Part shown: positions 42,079-51,321 of the stretch, in pieces
Numbering within the stretch: position 1 is the stretch's first letter
Layout of the letters: every line of letters starts with the position of its first letter
DNA from: CAZIJH01 sp964539655
Lineage (GTDB): Archaea; Aenigmatarchaeota; Aenigmatarchaeia; CG10238-14; SCSR01
Assembly: GCA_964539655.1 (NCBI GenBank)
Contig: CAZIJH010000005.1
Coordinates: 20,686-84,685, forward strand
DNA length: 64,000 nt
Reading direction: 5' to 3'
Made by a program: the position numbers and the translations under genes
Notes under the pieces: generated by a model
What the model was told of the DNA's origin: nothing
Database searches by the model: none
What the model saw: the letters and a program-made list of their open reading frames with translations, nothing else

Positions 42079-42260
42079 AAATAAATTTTTAGTGAATTTT
42101 TCCCCTCAGCACTAAGGTCGTACTCATCCTTGCGTCATTCCGCCCTTCATTCGTCATTGGTTTGGAATTTTTTTTGTCCAATTTTTTATTTTTTGCGAAT
42201 TTTCTCGGTTAGAGAAACATTATTTTATAGGAAGCTCAAATACTTTAAAGGAGATTGCGG

Positions 42261-45200
42261 ATGAAAGTAAGGTTCGATTATCGTTGCCTTTTGATTTTCT
42301 TGGGGCTTGTCTCGTTCTCGGTTTTCGTCTCGTTCGTAATCGGCGGCTCGTTTAACGTTACGTCCGACACAACTTCCATAGGATCGCAGGTGACCAACCA
42401 GATGGTCAATCTCACTGTATCTAATATAGCTGTTGACGGCGCCAACATCTCGCAGGTCAACATAACTCTTCCTTACGGCTTCTCCTTTGTCACGCTTTCA
42501 AACTGGACCAACATAACTTCGACGCGTGTAACATTTTTGAGCAACGCTACGACATTGATGTGGAACATATCGAACAACTTGAGTTTCATAAATAGCAGCG
42601 CGTTTTTCGCGTTCAACTTCACGACCACGTACCTGATGGGAACATTCAACTTCACGGTATGGACGAACGATACGAGTGCGGTCGTCAATTCGACAAACGT
42701 TAGCATAACGATGTCTCCGAGCAAGTCGGCTGCGCTGAACAAGAGCTTCGGCGCTGTTCCAGGATCCATTTTTGTTAATTGGACAATCAGCCCGACGCAG
42801 TACCAGCAGAATCTGACCATAGTTGTCAACTCTTCGGGCAATTTTAACACAGAAGCAAACATTTCAGTTTTGAACAGCACTTCCTCATCATCTCTGCTTG
42901 CGAATTATTCTCAGACAGCGACCGGAGAATGTGGTTCTATAGAGTTTTGGATTTCAAACGGAACAAGCAGCGTGCCTTACGCGAGCGGATTGAAATTCGG
43001 ATCCGGACTCAACAATACTAATGTAACTCTTCTCTTGCCTATGGCGACATACGGAACATGCAATCCGGGAAGATGGTATACGCCTACATTCACGTTGGCA
43101 AACGCGACTTCGCTCGCGGAAAATCTGAACGTGACGGTGACTCTCGATATTCCGATATCTAAAAACAACACGTTGAACCAGACGACCGGAGTCGGAACTT
43201 TCAACGGTACGTTCGTATCGAACACATCTTACTACCACGAATATTACTTTTTCATCAACGACACTCTCGGAATTCTGAACGCGACCGGAGTGATGATAAA
43301 CATGAGCGGATGGGATGCGTCGCAGGACGTAGATGTATTTCTGTTCGACAATTCGAGCAACCTCCTCGCAAAATCGATAAACAAGAACCAGACGAGCGAA
43401 TCTCTTTCGTTCAATTATTTCCCGGTTGACTATTCGACATACAACCTCGCTTACAAGATAAGGGTTCTTGGCAACAGCACGACAACGACGACTGCGTACA
43501 ACGGAGCGATCTATTACACGACGTTGAACATAACAAATGCGAGCAGCGGAAACTTGAGAGTCAACTATCTTGATTTTGCTTTGTTGAATGTTTCAGGAAA
43601 CGGAACTGCGAACGTCACTTTGAACAACGCCGGTAACATAACTTTGGAAAATATTGTCGAATCGAAATCGTTGTACTGGTACGCCATGTTCACGGGAACT
43701 GTCGGCGCAAACTTCAGTTTCTTGGTGCCCGATTCGTCGATAGCGAACAAAGTCAGAGTAGAAGTTAATTGGACAGGCGCTACAAATTATTCGCTCAACT
43801 TGTACAGGCCTAACACGACGCTTGTCGGTACTTCGGCCAACAAATATATTTTGGCGAACGCGACGGGCGCTGTTCACGAAGAGTACAACGAGACGACTTT
43901 CATAGGAGCTTCTCCAGAGATTTGGACTCTCGAAGTAAGAAACAATTCCTTGACGCAAGGAAACTTCAACGCCACGGTTAAAATCTACCAGACTCCGTCG
44001 AGATGGTTTGTCACAAATTACACGAACGTTTCGCTCAGCGGAATTACAGGAATTGCGAACAACTCTTACACGTTCCAGATCAACATGACGGTCCCCAACA
44101 ATTCGATCGACGGAAGTTACGCCGGTAAGATTTCTTATACGGACAAGAACGGCGCGGGCATTGACATTCCTGTTAGGTTCAACGTGACGACTCCGATGAT
44201 GCTCGTCAACTCGTCTTACATGCAATTGTACGGAAGGATAGACGAGAACTACGGAGCAACTCTCGTGAAGAACGGAACGATATTCGTATCGAACAACGGC
44301 AGCCAGATATTGCAGGCGGTCGTAAGCTCCTCGACTTACTTGTCGTGCATATCGGGCGCATGCACGAGCGTGATGCAGCCGGCATTGAACGTGACGAATC
44401 ACGAGCTGAGAATAGACAGGCAAAATAATTTCACAATTTTGTACAACATAACATTCAACGCGTCGATACCAACCGGAGTTTACGAGGGCTGGGTCTTCAT
44501 CAATGCTACGAACAACACGTTTCAGGCGAGCTCTCATCCGAACTCAACAGTCAACGTTACCGTGAGATTGAATCTTACAAACTATCTGCAGGTGAACGTG
44601 GTTGAGTACGAGGACGATTTCGCGCCCAACACTCTGCCGCATATTGTAGGAAACACGTCGGACATAAACAGGAACATGACGGTCAAGGTTGATCTTTATT
44701 TCCTCAACGGTACTTTGATAAACGACGTGAACAATCTTCCGTTCGCGATGTCCGTCAACACAAGCAACTTCACTTCAGTCTGGCTGCAGGAAGGGAACAT
44801 CACGGATTCGACTGGAAGGTTCCCGACAACAGGAAGCCTTTCGAGCATAACTAACGCGAGCCTGGACGGGACCGGAATATTTTTGAGATCGACCGCTCCT
44901 GCGTGGGGAGGGCAGAATCATTATTACATTAACGCGACGGTTCCGTCTTCGACACCTGGAGGACAGTACGATGTGTTCGTCGCAGTCAACATAAGTTCGA
45001 ACCCGTACATGAACGGGTCTTTCACTGGAGTCGGCCACAACAGGACGCTGTTCATCAACAACACGGGATACTACGTCCAGACGAACACTTCGACGTCGCA
45101 GACGCTCGACACGAGCACGACATCTTTCAAGTTTTACACGAACATAACTAACTTCGGAATGCTGACGGCTGCGCAGGTTGCCCAGGCCTCGCCAAATCCA

Positions 45201-46385
45201 GCAATAACTTTGAGCGAGAGCTGCGCTGGCTGGACTGTTTCCGATATAGTGAAAAGCGTGAGCTGCCCCGCTGATTGGACTTTCAACACTTCTGGAGGAA
45301 TAACTGCATCACCGGCATTCAACGGGACGTGCATTGTTTATTGGACTGTCAGCAATTCGACCAAGACGACGACCGACGCGTGCAGCGGAACAATTTTCGG
45401 AAGGCCTTCGAGGCAGTGGTTCAACAACCTCTCGCTCTCGGTTGGAATTACCGGAACTTCGGAAAGCTCGACTGCGTCTTCTAGTTCGTCATCGTCATCA
45501 TCTTCGTCCAGCTCGTCAAGTTCCTCGTCAACATCGACGTACACCGCTCCTACTTATCTCGACATCACAAGTTATCAGACCGTCGTCAACGTGATGCAGG
45601 GGGAATCAAATACGAGCAGCGTGACGGTCAAGAATGTGAACACTTCAATCAGCCAGGATGTGACACTGACGGTTGACACTATAACTTCGAGCTGGGTGTC
45701 TGTTACGCCGTCCGCCGCAACTTCAATCGCGGCATCTTCCACAAAAGATTATTCCGTGAAGTTCACTGTTCCCGCAGACGCAGAAGTGAAAGATCATTCC
45801 GGAAATTTCAAGGCGACAAGCTCGCAAGGTTCGGCATCAAAATCTTTCAGTCTAAGAGTTTTGCCTGCGCCCGCGACGCAGCAGTCGATAAGTTCGACGT
45901 TCTCGACAACAATAAAGCCGAACTTCATAAAACTGTGGGAGGAATTCAACTCGACAAAGGCGTCCGGCGTGAATGTCAGTCTCGCAGAGATTACTTTCAA
46001 CGAATTGAAATCGAAAGTCGATCAGGTCGAATCTTATTTGAAGGAGGGGACCGCTGAAGGATATTTCAATGCGCAGCAGCTTTTCACTCCGATAAACAAT
46101 CTTATTGATTTGACGAAGAGCCAGCTCAAGGAAGCTAGGGAGAAGAACCAGCTTTCGTTCGGCAGCCTGCTGACGTACGTTGCAATAGGAGGCGGAGTAG
46201 GAATCGCAGCATTCCTGGCATATCTCTTGTGGCCGACTAAAGGAGGAATAGCGAAACCGAATATTCCGAAACCTTCGCTGTCGCCCGACCAGAAGGAAGC
46301 TTTGGAAAAGAAGTTCGGAGAACTGAAGGACAGGTTTACAAAGAAGAAGCCGAAGCAGTTCTACGAGTACAAGTCTCCGGAATAA
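42261..46385 (+). CDS. Large sequon-rich cell-surface protein
   Basis: A 1374-residue protein. A signal anchor lies near residues 10-30 (CLLIFLGLVSFSVFVSFVIGG). A very long extracellular part has dozens of N-x-S/T sites. A run of 18 serines follows (45477-45530), then a NEW3/NPCBM-associated-like beta domain (YLDITSYQTVVNVMQGES onward), a helical stalk, a membrane helix (TYVAIGGGVGIAAFLAYLLW) and a charged cytoplasmic tail. AAAGGAG is about ten bases before ATG 42261. Heavy N-glycosylation and an S-layer or adhesin role are inferred. No known S-layer family is recognised. Confidence 0.8.
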   Translation: MKVRFDYRCLLIFLGLVSFSVFVSFVIGGSFNVTSDTTSIGSQVTNQMVNLTVSNIAVDGANISQVNITLPYGFSFVTLSNWTNITSTRVTFLSNATTLMWNISNNLSFINSSAFFAFNFTTTYLMGTFNFTVWTNDTSAVVNSTNVSITMSPSKSAALNKSFGAVPGSIFVNWTISPTQYQQNLTIVVNSSGNFNTEANISVLNSTSSSSLLANYSQTATGECGSIEFWISNGTSSVPYASGLKFGSGLNNTNVTLLLPMATYGTCNPGRWYTPTFTLANATSLAENLNVTVTLDIPISKNNTLNQTTGVGTFNGTFVSNTSYYHEYYFFINDTLGILNATGVMINMSGWDASQDVDVFLFDNSSNLLAKSINKNQTSESLSFNYFPVDYSTYNLAYKIRVLGNSTTTTTAYNGAIYYTTLNITNASSGNLRVNYLDFALLNVSGNGTANVTLNNAGNITLENIVESKSLYWYAMFTGTVGANFSFLVPDSSIANKVRVEVNWTGATNYSLNLYRPNTTLVGTSANKYILANATGAVHEEYNETTFIGASPEIWTLEVRNNSLTQGNFNATVKIYQTPSRWFVTNYTNVSLSGITGIANNSYTFQINMTVPNNSIDGSYAGKISYTDKNGAGIDIPVRFNVTTPMMLVNSSYMQLYGRIDENYGATLVKNGTIFVSNNGSQILQAVVSSSTYLSCISGACTSVMQPALNVTNHELRIDRQNNFTILYNITFNASIPTGVYEGWVFINATNNTFQASSHPNSTVNVTVRLNLTNYLQVNVVEYEDDFAPNTLPHIVGNTSDINRNMTVKVDLYFLNGTLINDVNNLPFAMSVNTSNFTSVWLQEGNITDSTGRFPTTGSLSSITNASLDGTGIFLRSTAPAWGGQNHYYINATVPSSTPGGQYDVFVAVNISSNPYMNGSFTGVGHNRTLFINNTGYYVQTNTSTSQTLDTSTTSFKFYTNITNFGMLTAAQVAQASPNPAITLSESCAGWTVSDIVKSVSCPADWTFNTSGGITASPAFNGTCIVYWTVSNSTKTTTDACSGTIFGRPSRQWFNNLSLSVGITGTSESSTASSSSSSSSSSSSSSSSSSTSTYTAPTYLDITSYQTVVNVMQGESNTSSVTVKNVNTSISQDVTLTVDTITSSWVSVTPSAATSIAASSTKDYSVKFTVPADAEVKDHSGNFKATSSQGSASKSFSLRVLPAPATQQSISSTFSTTIKPNFIKLWEEFNSTKASGVNVSLAEITFNELKSKVDQVESYLKEGTAEGYFNAQQLFTPINNLIDLTKSQLKEAREKNQLSFGSLLTYVAIGGGVGIAAFLAYLLWPTKGGIAKPNIPKPSLSPDQKEALEKKFGELKDRFTKKKPKQFYEYKSPE
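45477..45530 (+). repeat. Run of 18 serine codons
   Basis: The codons are mixed (TCT, AGT, TCG, TCA, TCC, AGC) and not one repeated triplet, so the run is kept at protein level and not by slippage. It separates two extracellular regions of the surface protein as a flexible linker. Confidence 0.85.
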
Positions 46386-46397
46386 ATTTTCAAAAAA

Positions 46398-46745
46398 TTA
46401 TTTTTTACATGTGCAGAAATTACACACTTCGGAATTTTCATCCATGAATTTTTCTTCTCGCAAAAGTTTGCACAGAACTGAAATGTCAATGAACCTTATC
46501 GTGCCGCTCGACACCCTGCTCGAGACGTCCTCGATAAATTCGTTCACTTTTTTATTTTTCTGCAGGAATTTCACTTTCGCCCCGCGCATCTCGCGCTTGT
46601 AGTAAGAAATGGCGGGCTGCGTTGTCTTCATCCTTTTCGCTATATCTGCCTGCGTCATCCCGTGCTTATCGAGAAGGTTTCTTGCAATCATTGCTTTTAT
46701 CGCGGGCATGAAGTCCGAGATGACAACCTCGCAGTATGTTCGCAT
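46398..46745 (-). CDS. Archaeal HTH transcriptional regulator
   Basis: A 115-residue protein with an XRE-like helix-turn-helix (MTQADIAKRMKTTQPAISYYKREMRG) in the first half and a C-terminal helical part. The N-terminus carries a cysteine (YCEVVISD) and the protein ends VCNFCTCKK, a cysteine cluster that could bind metal or sense redox state. It resembles the archaeal HTH family of COG2522. ATG 46745. It converges with the surface protein gene by 12 bases, so control of that gene is a guess only. Confidence 0.8.
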   Translation of the reverse strand: MRTYCEVVISDFMPAIKAMIARNLLDKHGMTQADIAKRMKTTQPAISYYKREMRGAKVKFLQKNKKVNEFIEDVSSRVSSGTIRFIDISVLCKLLREEKFMDENSEVCNFCTCKK

Positions 46746-46795
46746 ACAGAAAATTATTTGGGCACTGAATACTTAAATAACATGGTTATTAAAAA

Positions 46796-46963
46796 TCAGG
46801 ATTTCTTTTTAAACCTCTCGAGCGTCCGTATCTGCTGGTCCATGTTGGAAATCTTTAATTTCAATTCTTCCTTGTCGAAGGAGTCCCTCGTGAATTTCAT
46901 TTTATTTTTCAGGTCGGAAATTTTGTCCTTCAACTTTTCGATTTCCAAATCTATGTCCTGCAT
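46796..46963 (-). CDS. Small coiled-coil protein
   Basis: A 55-residue protein, almost entirely a charged coiled coil (DLEIEKLKDKISDLKNKM...LKLKISNMDQQIRTLERF). ATG 46963 is preferred over TTG 46981; GGAG lies about a dozen bases upstream. It closely follows the preceding minus-strand gene (end at 46989), so they are probably co-transcribed. No family is recognised. Confidence 0.5.
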   Translation of the reverse strand: MQDIDLEIEKLKDKISDLKNKMKFTRDSFDKEELKLKISNMDQQIRTLERFKKKS

Positions 46964-46988
46964 TTTTGTCTGAGCTCCCAAAAAATTA

Positions 46989-47435
46989 TTAGACTACGAA
47001 CCTGTCGGTTTTCTTCATCTGCTCGATGAACAGCTGGTAGACCGGATGCATTATCTTTGTCTTGAATTCGTTCTCGAGCACCCCTATCTGGTCGAAGTTC
47101 TGCGCGAAGATGACTTTTTTAATCAGGCTCTTCCCGTCCATCCCGATCACCTCGACTGAGCGCAGGCTGCTTGCCGCGTATCTGGAGGAAACGAGCGAAA
47201 GGATCTTGTCTATGTTGCTGATTATCGCCGCCTTGTGGCCGTCGAGAAATTTCGCCTGCTTCATCGAGTCCGCCAGGTCGCGCTTCATCGGAGTCAGCCA
47301 CATCTCAAGTTGCTTGTCGCGCGTTCGCAAAATCATATTGTCTCCGAAATTCAGCTGGTATCTTCTGGTATCGAACAATTCTTGAGTGGCGACGCACAGT
47401 CCTACAGGAGTTATGTCGCTCAGTGTGACTGTCAT
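46989..47435 (-). CDS. Hypothetical protein
   Basis: A 148-residue protein with no recognised family. It begins with beta strands (TVTLSDITPVGLCVATQELF) and later has a long helical half (ADSMKQAKFLDGHKAAIISNIDKILSLVSSRYAA), then VEVIGMDGKSLIKKVIFAQNFDQIG. ATG 47435 is chosen; the longer frame reaches over the start of infB and is not credible. A TATA-like atatatacat about 20-30 bases upstream would make it leaderless. It is divergent from infB. Confidence 0.6.
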   Translation of the reverse strand: MTVTLSDITPVGLCVATQELFDTRRYQLNFGDNMILRTRDKQLEMWLTPMKRDLADSMKQAKFLDGHKAAIISNIDKILSLVSSRYAASSLRSVEVIGMDGKSLIKKVIFAQNFDQIGVLENEFKTKIMHPVYQLFIEQMKKTDRFVV

Positions 47436-47508
47436 ATAATCTATGTATATATTGATAGCAAAACAATTTACCTTTTGCTGAGAGTGATTATCATAAGGTC
47501 GATGACAT

Positions 47509-49221
47509 ATGCCGATAAGACAACCTATAGTCTCAGTCCTTGGCCACGTTGACCACGGAAAAACTTCCCTGCTTGATTCCATACGCGGCACGACTGTGAA
47601 CATCGGCGAGCCCGGTCAGATCACGCAGCACATCGGAGCGTCGCAGGTTCCTAAGGACGTCATACAAAAACTTGCAGGAGATCTTCTGGAAAAATTCAAG
47701 ATAGACATTGTGATTCCTGGACTTCTTTTCATCGACACACCCGGACACGAGGCGTTCACCACTTTGCGAAAGCGCGGTGGAAGCGCGGCCGACCTTGCTA
47801 TTCTGGTCATAGACATCAACGAGGGGTTCCAGCAGCAGACGGAAGAGTCGGTCGAGCTTCTCAAGCAGTTCAAAGTTCCTTTCATTGTTGCTGCCACGAA
47901 AATCGACAGGGTCGCTGGATGGTTTCCGAATCCCAAAAAATCTTTTCTCGAGACGATAAAGAAGCAGAGGGACGACGTTGTGGAGGATTTTGAAAACAAA
48001 TTGTACAGGCTTGTGGCGCAGCTCAGCGAGAAGGGATTCGATTCCGAGAGATTCGACAGGGTGAGCGATTTCACAAAGCAGATCGCGATTGTCCCATGCT
48101 CCGGAAAAACAGGAGAAGGGATTCCTGAAATTCTTTTGATGCTCTCCGGTTTGTCGCAGCAGTTCCTCAAGGGCAAGCTCGAGCTTTCGGACATCGTTCG
48201 CGGGTCGGTCCTCGAAGTGAAAAATGTCAAGGGGCTCGGAACAACTATCGACGTGATTCTTTATGACGGAATCTTGCACAAGGGAGACTACCTTGTCATA
48301 GGCGGACCCAAAATAATTGCAACAAAAATCAGATCATTGCTTGTCCCGCGTCCGATGCAGGAATTGAGGGTCGAGAAACAATTTGTTCAGATTGAAAGCA
48401 TCTCGGCCGCATCCGGAATAAAAATCGTGGCAATTGGATTGGATGAAGTTATTGCAGGCTCTCCGTTGGTTGCTGTGAGGAACGAATCTGAAGTGGAGAG
48501 CGCCAAATCGATTGCACAAAAGGAAGTCGAGCAGATAAGTTACGTCAAGCAGGAAGACGGAATTACCGTCAAGGCCGACACGTTGGGCAGTCTCGAGGCG
48601 ATGATAAGGCTGCTCACGCAAAATAGCATCCAAATCGCGAAGGCCGAAGTCGGAAACATAAACAGGCAGGACGTCATAGAAGCCCAGAGTGTGCACGACA
48701 GGTTCAACCGCGTAATTTTTTCTTTCAACCAGAAGGTTCCTGAAGATGTCGGCGGCTTTGCGAAGGACGTCGGAGTGAGAATTTTCGAGAGCAACATAAT
48801 TTACAGGATAGTCCAGGAATATCTCGAGTGGAAGGAAAAGGAGAAGGAGCTCGAGATAAAGAGCAAGTTGGAGAATGTTGCAAGGCCGTGTGAGATAAAA
48901 ATTTTGAGGGGAATGGTCTTCAGGCAATCCAATCCGGCCGTGTTCGGCGTGGAAGTTTTGCGAGGCATTTTGAAGTCTGGCGCGCTGATGAGGAAGGAAA
49001 GCAAAAACATAGACCGCGTCAAGGAGATACAGAAAGAGGGACGCGCCGTCTCCGAAGCCAAGAAGGGGGACAAGGTTGCGGTGAGCATGGAGAATGCGAC
49101 CATTGGCAGGCAGATAAACGAGGGAGAAATTTTGCGCTCGGCAATTTCGGATAATGACATGCAGGTTCTCAGGGAGCTTTCTGAATATTTGTCGGAAGAT
49201 GAAAAGGAATTGCTTGTTTAG
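47509..49221 (+). CDS. infB: Translation initiation factor aIF5B (IF2 homolog)
   Basis: The GTPase helps join ribosomal subunits with the initiator tRNA. The 570-residue protein is the compact archaeal form. G1 GHVDHGKT at residues 12-19, G3 DTPGHEAF and G4 TKID are present, followed by the beta-barrel domains and the C-terminal domain (ISYVKQEDGITVKADTLGSLEAMIRLL). No N-terminal extension, as expected in archaea. ATG 47509 is the first in the frame. The initiator tRNA gene at 1001 is its natural ligand. Confidence 0.97.
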   Translation: MPIRQPIVSVLGHVDHGKTSLLDSIRGTTVNIGEPGQITQHIGASQVPKDVIQKLAGDLLEKFKIDIVIPGLLFIDTPGHEAFTTLRKRGGSAADLAILVIDINEGFQQQTEESVELLKQFKVPFIVAATKIDRVAGWFPNPKKSFLETIKKQRDDVVEDFENKLYRLVAQLSEKGFDSERFDRVSDFTKQIAIVPCSGKTGEGIPEILLMLSGLSQQFLKGKLELSDIVRGSVLEVKNVKGLGTTIDVILYDGILHKGDYLVIGGPKIIATKIRSLLVPRPMQELRVEKQFVQIESISAASGIKIVAIGLDEVIAGSPLVAVRNESEVESAKSIAQKEVEQISYVKQEDGITVKADTLGSLEAMIRLLTQNSIQIAKAEVGNINRQDVIEAQSVHDRFNRVIFSFNQKVPEDVGGFAKDVGVRIFESNIIYRIVQEYLEWKEKEKELEIKSKLENVARPCEIKILRGMVFRQSNPAVFGVEVLRGILKSGALMRKESKNIDRVKEIQKEGRAVSEAKKGDKVAVSMENATIGRQINEGEILRSAISDNDMQVLRELSEYLSEDEKELLV

Positions 49222-49232
49222 AAAAAAATAAT

Positions 49233-50486
49233 TTAATCGGATTCAGTCGACAATTCTTTTGATACAGTCTTTGCAACATTACTGGTGCCTGTAATTGCTC
49301 TTTCTTTGTCCTTTGCCGCGGTTCTCAGATTTTCAATGACTGCCGGCTTGACGTTCTTTGTGGATATCTTCAAAATTTTCTCAACTTGTTCTGCTGAAAG
49401 CCCTGTTCTTTTTGCGATTTGAGAAATTATTTCCTTTCTGTCAGTCTGCGAAATTTTGAATTCGTGTTCGCGATTGCCGATTTTCACTTTGACTTTAGAT
49501 GCACTGTTTTCGATTTCAACGTCGATTTTACTCTCCTCTTCCTTTTCTAATAATTTCTCAAGGAGCCTGTTCGCATTTTTAGCTAGCTGGGTTGCTGATG
49601 TTGCTTGGCCGTATGCTTTGCCGAAATCGGTGTTGTTGAAAGCTGTCTGCGAGTTGTTGAGGTGTATGTTTGCCTGTTTGAGCAAAACGTTGACGCCGTT
49701 TATATTGATCTCAGTCGCATTTACACTGGCCAACTTTTCATTTACATCTGCAATTTCTTCGATTGCATTCTGGATTTTTTCCAATGCCTTGTCCGATTTC
49801 AGCTCGAAAAGTTTCTGTCTTATCTCTTCCTTCTTGATTTCGTTGTCGGCTTCCGTGTCGTTAAATCCGCGAACCTGTTTTATTTTCGCCCTGAGTTCTT
49901 CTTTTTTATCGCTGATCTTTACCTTTATCTCGGATGTCTTGTTTTGTATAATCTCCAATATTTTGTCAAGAGTTTCCTGCTGTTCTGCAGTCAGGTTTCG
50001 CGCAAAAATTCTGATTTTCAGCTCGTTGTTTATCTTGTCAACTTCATCTTCATGTTCCTCGATTTCCTTCTCCAGTTCAATCTCGTTTTCAATTTCAATT
50101 GTCTCATTTTCTGAAGACACAGAAGCTATTGCAGCTTTCGCAGTTTCAAGGCTGTCGAGATATTCTTTTTGGGATACAGAAGCCGCGTCAGCTTTGTTTT
50201 TCAAAACCATCTCCCTTACTTCCAAAAGTCTTTTCTTCGCAATTTCCAAACCTAGTTTCGCCTTTGCTTTCTGCTCAAATGTGAAAATCATTCTCAATTT
50301 CGACCAAGCGACATCCAACCCGTACAAAGGATGGTCCGGAGTTATTCCTGCATTGAGATTGGCATCGTCTGTTATCTGACTCTCGTCCGTGACATCGGAA
50401 TTTTTCAATGACTGCGCGAATGTTGCGGATGAAAGGAACAAAATTGAAACGATGAAAGTTGATATCATTCCAAGACGGCTTGACAT
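49233..50486 (-). CDS. Secreted coiled-coil protein with DUF5667-like domain
   Basis: A 417-residue protein. A signal peptide (residues 1-25, ending TFAQS) is followed by PDHPLYGLDVAWSKLRMIFTFEQKAKAKLGLEIAKKRLLE, the DUF5667 pattern of archaeal and bacterial surface proteins. Long charged coiled-coil stretches follow, with sequons, and then a small C-terminal domain (KVKIGNREHEFKISQTDRKEII). It is probably exported and attached to the envelope. The function is not known. It converges with infB, and is upstream-neighboured by a phosphoesterase gene. Confidence 0.75.
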   Translation of the reverse strand: MSSRLGMISTFIVSILFLSSATFAQSLKNSDVTDESQITDDANLNAGITPDHPLYGLDVAWSKLRMIFTFEQKAKAKLGLEIAKKRLLEVREMVLKNKADAASVSQKEYLDSLETAKAAIASVSSENETIEIENEIELEKEIEEHEDEVDKINNELKIRIFARNLTAEQQETLDKILEIIQNKTSEIKVKISDKKEELRAKIKQVRGFNDTEADNEIKKEEIRQKLFELKSDKALEKIQNAIEEIADVNEKLASVNATEININGVNVLLKQANIHLNNSQTAFNNTDFGKAYGQATSATQLAKNANRLLEKLLEKEEESKIDVEIENSASKVKVKIGNREHEFKISQTDRKEIISQIAKRTGLSAEQVEKILKISTKNVKPAVIENLRTAAKDKERAITGTSNVAKTVSKELSTESD

Positions 50487-50524
50487 ATATCTTATTTCTC
50501 AAGGGTACTATTTATTGGCTTCCC

Positions 50525-51289
50525 TTATTTAGGTCTGATGCCCTTCAATAATCCTAGCTCGGTGCCGTCGAGAAGGAATACTATGGAATTTTTCATGTTG
50601 AAAATTCTGTGATTCGAAAGGATCCCTTCAAAATCTTCGTTGTCCATTTTGTTTACAGTCGCTGACCCCAGAAGGCGATTGAAAGCTGGGACGATAATCA
50701 GGTTCAATTTTCCCGTGCTTTTTATTTTGTATTTTTTGGTCACGAGCTTCGCATTCATGTTTCCCTTTATCCACACCTGTTCGATGTTCCTGTATCCGAA
50801 GTCGTCCCTGAATTCTATTCCGGGCTGAAGGTGGCCCATGAAAAGGTAGTCGCATTCTATCAGCTCTTTTGCGGGCCATCCGTGTCCGTGAAAGAATCCA
50901 TATTTTCCAATCCTTGTTCCTTGTGATCCGTAAACTTCAACGTCTTTTGGAATTATTCCTTCCAAATCGGTGTCGTGATTCCCTTTCACGAAAACTATTT
51001 TTATTTTTTTCTTTGAAAGGTGCTCGAAAAATCTCGGAAGTTGTCGCGTCTCGCGCAGGCTTATTCCCGGAACTTTGTGTTTCAGGTCGCCGAGTATTAC
51101 CAAAGTTTTCGCCCTAGTCGTTTTGATCAGATGGTCGAGCGTTTTCAAAAATTTGTCGACCTGCGGCTGGATGAAAATTCCTTTCTTGTACAGTTCGTGT
51201 TCCAGTCCTATCTGCACGTCCGCAATCACGAGGATTTTCTCTTCGGATATGAACGCTGCCGGATAATCAGTTACGAATCTTATAGACAT
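50525..51289 (-). CDS. Metallophosphoesterase, archaeal SbcD-related family
   Basis: A 254-residue protein of the calcineurin-like fold. Motifs in order: LVIADVQIG (D-x-H variant), LVILGDLKH, KGNHDTD and FFHGHGWP, followed by FMGHLQPGI. The TIGR00024-type archaeal group, related to Mre11/SbcD nucleases, matches the opening. It may be a nuclease or phosphodiesterase; the substrate is unknown. It lies next to the Rad50-Mre11 genes on the same strand with 32 bases between, which supports a DNA-related role. Confidence 0.83.
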   Translation of the reverse strand: MSIRFVTDYPAAFISEEKILVIADVQIGLEHELYKKGIFIQPQVDKFLKTLDHLIKTTRAKTLVILGDLKHKVPGISLRETRQLPRFFEHLSKKKIKIVFVKGNHDTDLEGIIPKDVEVYGSQGTRIGKYGFFHGHGWPAKELIECDYLFMGHLQPGIEFRDDFGYRNIEQVWIKGNMNAKLVTKKYKIKSTGKLNLIIVPAFNRLLGSATVNKMDNEDFEGILSNHRIFNMKNSIVFLLDGTELGLLKGIRPK

Positions 51290-51321
51290 TACAAAATATT
51301 GATTGGCCGACTAGAATAAAT

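Noticed and set aside
43593..44537. 314-codon arginine-rich antisense frame in the surface protein gene
   Set aside because: The high Arg content comes from reading ACG/GTC/TCG codons in reverse. The sense strand has signal peptide, sequons and membrane helix.
45477..45530. Serine run as a microsatellite or CRISPR-like repeat
   Set aside because: The triplets are mixed synonymous codons, with no repeating unit at DNA level.
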